Of a DNA stretch of 64,000 bases, positions 25,501 through 37,500 are shown piece after piece; position 1 is the stretch's first letter, and each line of letters opens with the position of its first letter. A program made the position numbers and the translations under genes. The notes beneath the pieces are model-generated. The model was not told the origin of the DNA. It saw nothing but the letters and a program-made list of their open reading frames with translations, and did no database searches. Source of the stretch: Vitellaria paradoxa. Lineage: Eukaryota > Streptophyta > Magnoliopsida > Ericales > Sapotaceae. The stretch is taken from the NCBI GenBank assembly GCA_019916065.1, contig CM034239.1:42362663-42426662 (forward strand). The letters run 5' to 3'.

Positions 25501-28500
25501 GATAGTGAAAGGTTTTGAGCAGAAACCAAGTATTGACTACACTGAAATTTTTTCTCCTATTGTGAATATTTTTACTATCAGATGTGTCCTTAATTTTGTG
25601 ACTGTTGAGAACTTGCACTTAGAGTAGTTAGATGTAAAAACTGCATTTCTTAATGGGGATTTGAAAGAGGACATTTATATGTATCAGCCAAAGGATTGTG
25701 TTGTCAAAGGAAAGGAGGATCATGTGTTTAAGCTTCGTAAGAGTCTGTATGGGTTGAGATGGGCGCCTAGATAGTGGTATAAAAGGTTTGACACTTTTAT
25801 GACAAATACAGGATTTAGTAGATGTCATGGGGACTATTGTTGCTATTTTAAGAAGCTTGGTAAATCGTATTTCATACTTTTGTTGCATGTAGATGATATG
25901 CTTATTGCAGGTTTAAGCATAGATGAGATTGCCAATCTAAAGGAATAGTTATCCAAGGAGTTTGTAATGAACGATTTGGGTTCTGCGAAGAAAATCCTTG
26001 GAATGGAAAATCAACAAGGACAGGGTGAACCGGAAGTTAAAGTTATCACAGGAGAAATAAGTTGAAAAGGTACTCAAAAGGTTCAACATGGAAGGTGCTA
26101 AGCTTGTTAACACACCGTTGGCAAGTTACTCCAAGCTTTCGAAGGAAAAAGGAGTAATAACTGATGAAGAGAAGAACTACATGGCCAAAGTTCCATATGC
26201 CTCAGCAGTAGCTAGCTTGATGTATGCTATGGTTAGCACGAGGCTAGACATTGCTCATGCAATGGGAGTTGTTAGCAGGTTTATGGCAAATCCAGGCAAG
26301 GAGCATCGGGAGGCAGTCAAATGGATTTTGTGGTATCTGAAGGGTACTTCTGATTTGGCTTTATGTTTTGGGGGTTCTGATATTTATTTGCAAGGATTTG
26401 TGGATCCAGATTTAGCAGGGCACATTGATAGTAGGAAGAGTACTATTGGGTATGTGTTTACTTTGGGGAGTGCAGCAATCAATTGGGTCTCGCAACTTCA
26501 GAAAATAGTGACTATTTTCACAATAGATGCATAGTATATTGCGGCCACGGAGGCGTGCAAGGAGATGATATGGTTGAGAATTCTTGTGAAAGAGTTGGGT
26601 AAGGAACGAGAAAGTTATAAATTGTTCAGTGATAGTCAGAGTGCGATACATCTAGCGAAGAATGCAACTTTTCATTCGAGGACTAAGCATATCGACATAA
26701 AGTATCGCTTTATTCACTCTTTGTTGGAGGATGGACAGTTCACTTTGGATAAAATTCACATAAGGGATAATCCGGCAGACATGTTCATGAAGGTGGTTAT
26801 TGTAGAGAAGCTAAAGGCTTGTTCAGCTTTTCTGGGTTTTCAAGCTTGAGCGGGAGACTGGGTGCTGGTGGTTGTTGGTGATGGTTGATCACTGTTGGCA
26901 TTTGGAGGGTTGTTTTGAATCAGTTTTCAAGTGGGAGATTGTTAAGTGTAAAGTCTGATTTAAATAAGGGCGAAAGCGTACTTTTTGCATTTTAGAGTTT
27001 TTTATTTGTATATGCTAGGGTTCCTTACAACTATAAAAAGAATGCCTAGAGTTGTCTCCATTGAAACTTTGTAACCTTTTTTCTTCATCATTGTGAAACA
27101 TCTTAGCACCCCGTGGATGTATGATTAAGCAATTAGTTTAAGTCGGAGTCGTGTAAATCTCTGTGTCTTGTTATTTTCTTGCTTATGATTGTTTTCTATT
27201 CTTGTTTGTCTTTGATTATGTGCATGTGCTTTGGGGTTTGAGCGTAGGGTTCCCCAACAACTAGTGGGCTGTTTGATAGGTAAAACTTGCATAAGAGAGG
27301 CATTTGATTGTTATGGCCTTTAAATACAACATTTGCACTTTTGTATACTTTTCATTTTCACTTTGTCGAAAAACTATAATGAAAGAAAAAGAAAAGAATG
27401 GATAAAATGTGTGAACCTCATATTTATTGGCATGTTCCATATGCGGCTTCTAATTTCCATAATTTGCCTATGGCTTTTTTTTTTTAAAGAATAAATTGGG
27501 GACAAGAAACCAGAGAATTATAGATGCAAAATTCTCTGCCCCTTCAGACATTTCTTTTTCTCTGTTCGAATTCTCCTTATTTATATTAAAAAAAAAAGAG
27601 AGAAAAAAAGTAAAGGAATAAAAAAAAAGGAAAAGATAAAACGTGTAAAGGAATGTTTATTGGCATATTTCCAAGGCTATTCTTTTCTACCTTAATTTTC
27701 ATGATTTGCCATTATGTTGGAACTCAGCATTTGTGTTTTTGTTGGGTCTAATAGAGTTTATCCCAGATTCATATTACCTTTGTAATTCAACAAACTTCAA
27801 CTAGGGCTTGGGATCTGATCGTGTAAAAATAAAATGCTAAAACACACACAGGCAGAGTTATGATTTATTGCCCCCCCCCCCAAAAAACAAAACCCAGAAA
27901 AAAGGGGGAAAAAACTCCAGAATAAGAAAGAGAAGCACAAGGGCCCTGATTTTAGTACACTTGGTGGGTATAAAAATAAAATAAAATAAACCTCAACAAA
28001 TGATGAAGCCTTATTTTTGGCCCAGGACCTTGCCATTTTGTTGGCTGATCTAGAGATCAGTCTCACAATCTTCTCCACGAGTTTGCTGCATCACCACAAG
28101 AAAATTGATAAAGCTCCAGTCATCTCTCCACGCCCTTCTTATTATCCTTTGTCAAGCTTATGATTTCTTGAAAGGTTGCAAAACTCTTAGGCTCCATTTG
28201 GTTGGTGGAAAAGTGAGATGAAGGAAGAAAGGGAAGAGAAGTTGGGAGGGAAATTGATTTTTCATTTGTTTTGTTGGATGGAAAAGTGAGAGGAAAGGAA
28301 GATAGGAGGGAAGTTGAGAGGGAAAAGTAGATGGGTCCCACATGATTTCTTTTCCTTCCATTTTTGGGAGGAAAATATGAAGGAAGATGAGAGGAGAAAG
28401 ATAGAAAAAGGAGATGCAAAGGAGGGAATGGGATAAAAAATATTAAAAGGTGTCCAATCTCATTTTTTTAATTTTTTTGCATGAATTTTTAGTTATGATA

Positions 28501-31500
28501 TATACATAAATATGTTTTCCACTCTCTGTCAATCCAACCAAATAACATCAAGGAAAATGCAATTTCTTTCTCGAAGGAAGATAAAAAGGAGGAAGATAGA
28601 CTTCCTTCCCTCCCAAAGATGAAAATTGAACCAAACATACCGTTAGGCCCAACCCATTTATTGAAGGAATACAAAAAGACAATGGTTCAACCCCATTTCA
28701 GCTGCTGCCTTGAGCTCATATGTGCACTTGATTATCAAATTATGCCAATCAAAGGTATTTCTTTCTCACTTCTAGAGGGGCCATTCGATCAATGCAAGCT
28801 ACTTTAACTGCCTACGTGCAGACAATTACTTGAAGTTTTTAGCTTGAATTCCTTTACCAAACCAAACCAAACTAAGCCTTTTCCTACTAGGTGGGGTCGG
28901 CTATATGGATTTGTCGATGCCAATTTGATCTGTTTAGGGGCATGTCCTCCGATAAATCTAGGTAGGTTAAGTCATGTTTAATGGTTTCTTTCCAACTTCT
29001 CTTGGGTCTTCCTCTACCTCTCCTACTCCTGACGATCTCCATACTTTCACACCTTCTAACAGGTGCCTCTGCTGGACGCCTTCTAACATGGCCAAACCAT
29101 CTTAATCGGTTTTCTCTCATTTTATCTTCAATCGGTGCTATTCCTACTTTGTCCCTAATCTCCTCGTTCCTAATCCTATCTTTCCTTGTAATCCCGCACA
29201 TCCACCTTAGCATCCTCATCTCCGCAACTGCCATCTTCTGACCATGATTATGCTTTACTGCCCAACACTCTGATCCATATAGTAGCGCTGGTCTAACCGC
29301 TACCTTATAATACTTTCCTTTCACCTTGAGGGGGATTTTTCGGTCGCACAAAACCCCGAAGCACTCCTCCATTTGGTCTATCTAGCTTGAATTCTGTGAC
29401 TTACATTAGTATCAATCCCTCTATCTTGTTGCACTATAGATCCAAGGTACCTAAATTTATCTTTTTCTACAATCTTTTGTGTGCCTAAACTTACTTCTAT
29501 ACTACTCGTTATCCTACTTTGACTAAACTTACATTCCATATATTCCGTCTTGCATCGGCTTAGCCTAAACCCTTTTGTCTCTAACGTATCCCGCCACAAT
29601 TCTAACTTAGCATTCACTCTTTCTCTCGTCTCATCTACTAAAATAATATCATCTGCAAATAGCATACACCACGGCACCTCATCCTGAATATGTCTTGTAA
29701 TCTCATCTATAACTAAAGCAAACAAGTACGGGCTTAACGCTGAGCCTTGATGTAAACCAATCGTGATAGGGAACTCATTAGTCTCTCCACCAGTCGTCCG
29801 TATAGATGTCATGGCTCTATCATACATGTCCTTTATCGCCTCAATATATGCGACACACGCTCTTTTCTTTTCCAATACTCTCTATAGAATCTCCCTAAGA
29901 ACCCGATCATATGCCTTCTCTAAATCGATGAACACTATATGTAAATCTTTTTGACCTTCTCTATACTGTTCCATTAACCTCCTCAAGAGAAAGATAGCCT
30001 CTATGGTTGATCTTCCAGGCATGAAACCAAATTGATTCTCTAAAACGTTTGTTGTCCTTCTTAGTCTTCTCTCAATAACTCTCTCCCATAATTTCATCGT
30101 ATGGCTCATCAATTTAATCCCGCGATAGTTCGCACAGTTCTGAATATCTCCTTTGTTCTTGTATATGGGTATAAGGATACTTTTAGCTTGAATTCCTTTG
30201 AATGTGAAAATTTTTCGAATCAACCAATCACATGCAAAGTGAAAAAAAAATAACACCGGAGGATTAATGAAGAAATCCTTTAACCAAACCAAACCAAACC
30301 AATTTAAGCATTTTCCCACTAAGTGGGGTCGGTTATATGGATTTGACGACGCCAATCAAATCTGTTTAAGGCCATGTCCTCCGTTAAATCCAGGTAGGTA
30401 AGGTCATGTCTAATAGTTTTTTTCTAACTTCTCTTGGGTCTTCCTCTTCCTTTTCTACTCCTAGCAATCTCCATGCTTTCACACCTTCTGACAGGTGCCT
30501 CCGTTGGACGCCTTCTAACATGAGTGAACCATCTTAATCGATTTTCTTTTGTTTTATCTTCAATCGGTGATATTCCTACTTTGCCCCTAATCTCTTCGTT
30601 CCTAATCCTATCTCTCTTTGTAATCCCGCACATCCATCTTAGTATTCCCATCTTAGTATTCTCATCTTCACAACTGCTATCTTCTGAACATGATTATGCT
30701 TTACTGTCCAACACTCTGATCCATATAGCAACGCTGATCTTACTGCCACCTTATAATACTTTCCTTTCACCTTGAGGGGGACTTTTCGAATGAAGAAATC
30801 ATTTCATAGGGAGAAAAACCTCTATTACAAATTCCATTATCAACGGGTTGCAAGACTTTATTAGACTCTTTGCGATTCACTTGCACAAATCCTTTCATCA
30901 CTCTTGCTCGATTCACTCGATAAACCCTACAAATTAGTTTTCTGTTTCACACAGAAAGTTGTTAGAATATAGAACATATATATTAGAATATAAAATATAT
31001 GCTTAATTTCCTTAGAATATAGATATGATTGTTTAGCATATAGGAGTGATTGATTTGGTTTCCTAATTTCCTAGTTTCCTATTTCCTAATTTGATGTAAA
31101 CCTTCATTATAAATTATATTCAAGGGAGACGAGAGAATTCAATTTCAATCTCTCCTTTTTTCTCAACTTTCTCAACTTGGTATCAAAGCAAACTCTGGTT
31201 CCACAAAAAAAAAAAAAAAAAACCCTAACAATACTGTAGCAGCACTGTTCATCGCCGGCGGACAGCTCTCCGACGGTCGGAATTGAAGTCCGACCACTCC
31301 AAAAGGATCGTCGGTGGCCGACGATCACAACCCCACCGGAGTTGTCACTGGCCGGTAAGCCACGCGCCCCCACGCGCGGGACTTCCGAGGCGTCCAGATC
31401 CCACGCGCGAGGCTTCTCTCGGCGCGTGCAGGCGCGTCTCCCTCCGTGCAGTTTCCGGCGACCCTTGCCGGAGCTCGCCTAGGGCAGGCGACCCTTTTTG

Positions 31501-34500
31501 CTGCCTTTTGGCTTGATGGGTAGTCGATTTGGATGTAAGCATGGTCGTTCTCGTCTCTGTCTTCTGCAACTGTCTGTCTTTTTTTTTTTCTGATTTCTTC
31601 TTGTTTGAGACCAGATCTGCTATTCTGGTTTGTTTTGATTTCTTTGCTGCCATTGGGGTGTTGATTTGTTGGTTTGGTTAACCACTCTTGTTCTACGGTT
31701 GCGGAGGTCTCTTTGTTAGTTCTTTATTTGACGACTGTGCTGGAGATTTATTAACATGTCAAAATCTGAAGATACTACTTCAATCATGTCTCAATCTGTA
31801 TTCTTAAAGGCAGATGATGTTCATCGTTCTATTACACCGAAAAAATTAAATGGTGAGAATTATTTGAGTTGGGCACATGCTGTGAAGACTTTTCTTTGAG
31901 GAAAGGACAAGTTACAATATATTACTGATGAGCCACCTTCGTCCACTAATCCTCGGTATCGTGTTTGGATGAGCGAGGATGTAATTGTTACGGGGCTATT
32001 ATGGCATAGTCTGGAGGATTCAGTTGCCACCACTGTTGAGTTTTATGACTCGTCTAAGAAGATTTGGGATTGTCTTGCAGAATCATATTCCCAGAAAAGT
32101 AATATCTCTCGAGTTTATGAGTTGTATGAGCAGATGTTCTCTGCAAAACAGGGCGAGAGATCATTGTCTGATTACTACAGTCACTTGAAGAGTTTATGGG
32201 AGCAGTTATTAAAATACAGACCGTTTAGTGAAGACTTAACACAGCAAAGGAAGTATTGGGAAGAATTCATGATTGCAAACTTTTTATCTGGCCTTAATCC
32301 TGCACTTCGAGGCTTTAAAGATCAAATTCTAGCGAGTGAAACTCTTCCTACTCTGCCAGTGCTTATGCCCGTATACAAAGGTCATCACTGGGTTGCCATC
32401 CATCCATTGCGAATGATCATTCAGTGACTTCTACTGATTCTTCAGCACTTATTAGTCAACATAATCAAGGAGGTTCTTCCCAAGGTAATTCCCGTGGCAC
32501 TCGTGGTGGACGTACTACTCGTAGTGGTTTTTGTGGTGGAGGACGTTCATCAAATGGTCGAGGTGACCTAGGTGACCGCAAGTGTAATTTTTGCGGTGGT
32601 ACCAATCATACTGAGCCTTACTGTTGGAAGAAATATAGTAAGCCTGAACAAGTCCGCCATGTCTTTGACCGTGCTACTTCGTCACTTCCAGCGTCTGATA
32701 ATGGAGCTACCACATCTGATTCTCAGGAGACAATTACCTTAAGCTCCTCACAACTTCAAGAGCTCATTCAATCCTTGCGTGCTTCTAATCCTTCATCTTC
32801 CACTGCTACTCTGGCTAACTCAGGTAAACTAGCTCTTGCAGCCTCCTCTTCTCCCTCTTGGATCATCGATTCGGGAGCCAGCTCGCATATGTCTGGTAAT
32901 TCCTCCTTATTCTCTAACCTTAGTAATGTTAATCATAGTATTGTGTTAGCTGATGGTTCTTCTCATCCTGTGTCTGGTAGAGGGACTCTTCATCCCTCAT
33001 CATCCCTTAATCTCCCTTCTAGTCTTTATGTACCACACTTTCCCTTTAATTTACTCTCTGTCAGTCAGTTAACTAAATTATTAAATTGTTTCATAACCTT
33101 CTTTCCTACTTCTTGTGTTTTTCAGGACCTCACGACGAAGAAGATTATTGGTTCGGGACATGAGAAGGATGGCCTTTATTATCTTAATCGTGATCGTCCA
33201 CCAGAGCAGCTAACTACCACAGTTCTCCACACCTCTGTTTCCCCTCTCCAGTGGCATGTTCGTCTTGGTTATCCATGTTTAGCTTGGTTCAAGCTACTTT
33301 TTCTTAACTTTAGTTCAGTGTCTAGTCTTGAATGTGAGGCTTGTCAACTTGGCAAGTATCACCGTAGTTCTTTTCCTAGCCGTAGTATTAGTCGTGAGTC
33401 TGAACCTTTTGATATTGTTCATACAGATGTTTGGGGCCCTGCTCGCATTTCTAGTGTTAATGGTTTTTCATATTTCGTGATATTTGTTGATGATTTTTCT
33501 CGAATGACATGGCTTTTTTTAATTAAACAACGGTCTGATTTACCTTCTGTTATTTCTCGTTTTTACAATGAAATTGTTACTCAATTCAACAGAAGAATTA
33601 AAGTCTTTCGTTCTGATAATGTATTGGAATATATTCAGACGGTTGTTCATAACTTTTGTACTGATAGGGGCATTATCCACCAAACTACTTGTCCTCGCAC
33701 CTCTCAATAAAATGGTATTGTTGAACGCAAAAATCGTCATTTGTTAGATATTGCTCGTACCCTAATGTTTCACATGTATGTCCCTAAATCTTTTTGGGCA
33801 GATGCTGTTCTCACTGCTTGTTATCTAATTAATAGGGTCCCTAAACCGATATTGTCAAATAAGTCTCCATTTTCTCTTCTTTATCCAAATCGGTCACCTT
33901 TTCCTCTTTCTTCTTGTACCTTTGGTTGTGTTGCTTTTGTTCATATACTTGATCCTAATCAAGACAAACTTTCACCTCGTTCTCGTAAGTGTGTCTTCTT
34001 AGGATATTCCCGCACTCAGAAAGGTTATCGTTGTTATCACTCTCCTTCCCGACGTTACTTTGTGACTGCCGATGTCACCTTTTTTGAATCTACTCCTTTC
34101 TTTTCTCCTAGTGGTGACCTCTTATCTCCTGATCTCATTGCTTTTCGTGAGGGGGTGCACTTCCCTACTCTTCCTGCCCCTTTATCTTCCACCTATGTTC
34201 CATATCCCAGTCTACCTCACTCACTCCTACCACTGATTCCTCCACAGCTTCAGAACCAGTAGTTCAGTCTGAACCTTCTGCTCCTGCTCCTCTGCAACAG
34301 GATTATCGACGTGATCCTGATAGAAAGGTCATTCTTCCCTTACCGCTAGATCACACCCCTTCGTCTGAGGTACCTGATTCTAATGAAGATCATTCTCCTT
34401 CTCCTGACTTGCCCATTGCCTTACGAAAAGGTAAGCGTACTTGCACTCAACATCCTATTGCTAATTTTGTCTCTTACCATTGGCTTTCCTCTTCCTTGTC

Positions 34501-37500
34501 TTCTTTTATTTGTGCCTTGTGTTGTGTTTTTGTTCCTTTTACTTATCAATAGGCCTTGTCTATTCCGGGATGGAAACACGCAATGGATGAAGAAATGCAT
34601 GCTCTTCATCCAAATCAGATATGGGAACTCACCTCTCTACATATTGGCAAACGAACTGTTGGTTGTCGCTGGGTTTACACTGTTAAGTATCTTCCAGATG
34701 GTTCAGTTGAGCGTCTTAAAGCTCGGTTGGTTGCCAAAGGTTACACTCAGACGTATGGTGTTGACTATTCTGAGACTTTCTCTCCTGTTGCTCGTCTGAA
34801 CTCAGTTCGGATTTTTCTTGTTGTTGCTGCAAGTTGTTCTTGGCCTCTATATCAGCTTGATATTAAGAATGCATTCCTCCATAGAGAACTACAGGAAGAA
34901 GTCTATATGGATCAACCTCCTGGTTATAGTATCCCTGGTAGTGAGCATCTTGTGTGTCGTTTATAGCGTGCTTTATATGGTCTGAAACAATCTCCTAGGG
35001 CTTGGTTTGATCGTTTCAGCTCTGTTCTCCTTGATATTGGGTATACTCGTTCTACTGCTGATCATTCAGTCTTTGTACGACGACAATCTTCTAGCACTAT
35101 TATATTAATTGTCTATGCTGATGACATTATTATTTATGGTAATGATATCACGGGTACTGTGGATTTGAAACAGTATTCTTGCTGCTCAATTTCATACCAA
35201 GGATTTGGGTCGACTTCGTTACTTTCTTGGAATTGAAATTGCCCACTCTTCACAAGGCATCTCCCTCTGTCAATGCAAGTATGTGCTAGATTTACTCTCT
35301 GAAACTGGTCTTCTCAGTGCCTGTCCTGCTGATACTCCTATGGACCCATCTACTAAGTTAGATGCTACTTTGGGCGAGTCATTTTTTGATGTGGGTCGTT
35401 ACCATCGACTTGTGGGCAAGCTCATTTATCTCATTGTTACTCGTCCTGATATCACTTATGCTGTGGGGGTAGTCAGCCAATTTATGCATAGTCCTCGTGC
35501 TGTGTGTCGGATTCTACGGTATTTGAAGCATTCTCCTGCACGTGGACTTTTGTATCGTTCCTCTTCCTCCTTATGTGTTACTGGTTATAGTGATGCTGAT
35601 TAGGCTGGTAATCGGAATAATTGGTGTTTCACCTCGGGTTATTATACCTTTGTTGGTGGTAATTTGGTTACATGGCGTAGTAAGAAACAACAGGATGTGG
35701 CTCGTTCTAGTGCCGAAGCTGAGTATCGTGCTATGGCTCACACTGTTTCTGAAATGCTCTGGGTTCGGTCACTTCTTCGGGATTTTGGTATTGAAGTTCC
35801 TGCTCCTATAGAAATGTATTGTGACAATCAAGCTGCTATCTTTATTGCCAATAATCCTGTGTTTCACGAGTGTACAAAACATATTGAGGTTGATTGTCAT
35901 TTTATACGTGATTTGCTGCTCCGCAAGGAGTTGAGTACTCCATTTGTTCGCTCCTTTTCTCAGCTAGCCGATCTTCTCACCAAGCCATTATCTCGTTCTG
36001 CATTTCAGAGTTTCACATCCAAGTTGGACATTTTTGACTTATATGCTCCAGCTTGAGGGGACGTGTTAGAATATAGAACATATATATTAGAATATAGAAT
36101 ATATGATTAATTTCCTTAGAATATAGATATGATTGTTTAGCATATAGGAGTGATTGATTTGGTTTCCTAATTTCCTAGTTTCCTAGTTCCTAATTTGATG
36201 TAAACCTTCATTATAAATAATATTCAAGGGAGACGAGAGAATTCAATTTCAATCTCTTCCTTTTTCTCAACTTTCTCAACTAAAGTAAAGAAAGAATATA
36301 AAGAAAAATAAGAGAAAAACCTACAAACTTACAAAGGAAAAATTCTCTCTCACAAGTCTCTATAATATGCCTCTTTAATTCTCTATTGTACATTAAGCTT
36401 GGGTGCATATATATAGACTTACAAAGTCCTATTCCAACTAGGACTCCAATACATAAACATATTTCCTAAACGAAAACAGAATCTTCTAGATAACAAGATC
36501 TTCATGGCCCGAACCATCGGGTTCCCTGCGTCTTCCTTGTGGGGTGCATTGCTGAGGGGTCGAAGGGTCGCCTTCCCTGCACCTTGCTTGCAATGCATAC
36601 TGAAATTTTGTGTTCAACTCTGCTAAGTCCTATTCAGTGTAGGATTTTGCTTTATTCATACTTTGACTTGGATTGCAATATTGTAGTTGTGGTCTTTTGG
36701 AAACTTGCTAATTTGAAAAATCTTCAATTTAGGAAACATACAAATCTTCACTTCTCTTCTCTTCTCTTTAGTTTAGGAAATATTTAAATTTGCCATATTT
36801 AATTTAAAATTTTGTTTGGATTTGCCCTTATAAAACCTTATAGAATGGAAGCGTAAGATAAGCATGTGATAAAATTGTTTCCACTCCAAAGTTTCTTGAT
36901 TGTTTGGCACTAAACAACAAATATAAGTACTTTTCTTCTTATACCTTTGATTGGACATGTTAAAGCAACCCCTTACTTTTGAACCAGCCAACCGTTGATT
37001 CTAGACAAACCAGTAGTTATCCTCTCTTTTGCTGATTTGAGCATAATTGACTAGCGTTAGGCTCTACTTGATGATTGTATGAAGAGGCATATTACCTTTC
37101 AAAAAAAAAAAAAAAAAAAAAGTATAAAGAGGCATATTACTTATTTAAACTATTATACTACCGTATTTGCACAATGAGGAATCTATGGTATAATCTTCAA
37201 TTGTAAGTGTTCCTGGGCTCCTTTGTGAATGGAGACTAGCTCATCGGAACAGCTTGATTTGGACCTTTTTTTTTTTTAATTAGTAAAAATTGATTTGGGC
37301 ATTTTTGTTTTTCTTTTCAATCTTCAACTTCATCTTTTCTTTGATCAAATATTTTTTTCTATTTAGATGATATTTAAAATTACATTGTATTAGTGGTAAA
37401 ATTGAGGAATGCTTTCATCCTCCTATCCTACTGCTCAATAGAAAAAGATAAATGCCAAAAGAACGTGATGATTATTCTCTTTTTGCTTGTTGGCCTAGGC

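Larger units (their letters stand above)
17864..27259 (+). mobile_element. Old copia (outer), split by a related copia
   Basis: LTRs 17864-18181 and 26940-27259; perfect TSD ACTAG (17859-17863 and 27260-27264). A PBS-like TTGGTATTAGAAC follows the left LTR and CAAGTGGGAGAT precedes the right one. The LTRs differ at about 40 positions over 318 bp (roughly 87% identity), so this is the oldest datable LTR element here. The integrase region is interrupted at 20028-24747 by a second element of the same family. Confidence 0.93.
30960..36281 (+). mobile_element. Copia element with TG...CT LTRs
   Basis: LTRs 30960-31177 and 36064-36281 (218 bp each, about six differences). TSD AAAGT at 30955-30959 and 36282-36286. 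PBS TGGTATCAAAGC at 31178-31189 directly abuts the left LTR; GCTTGAGGGGACG precedes the right LTR. The leader (31190-31755) is unusually GC- and CpG-rich around 31240-31500. Protein motifs run in copia order. Confidence 0.94.

Noticed and set aside
27797..28419. Minus-strand ORFs of 93-99 residues
   Set aside because: Low-complexity sequence and MITE interior; no motif and no homology recognised.
31283..31653. GC-rich ORFs on both strands resembling a gene start or CpG island
   Set aside because: Lies between the PBS and gag of a copia; it is the element leader.
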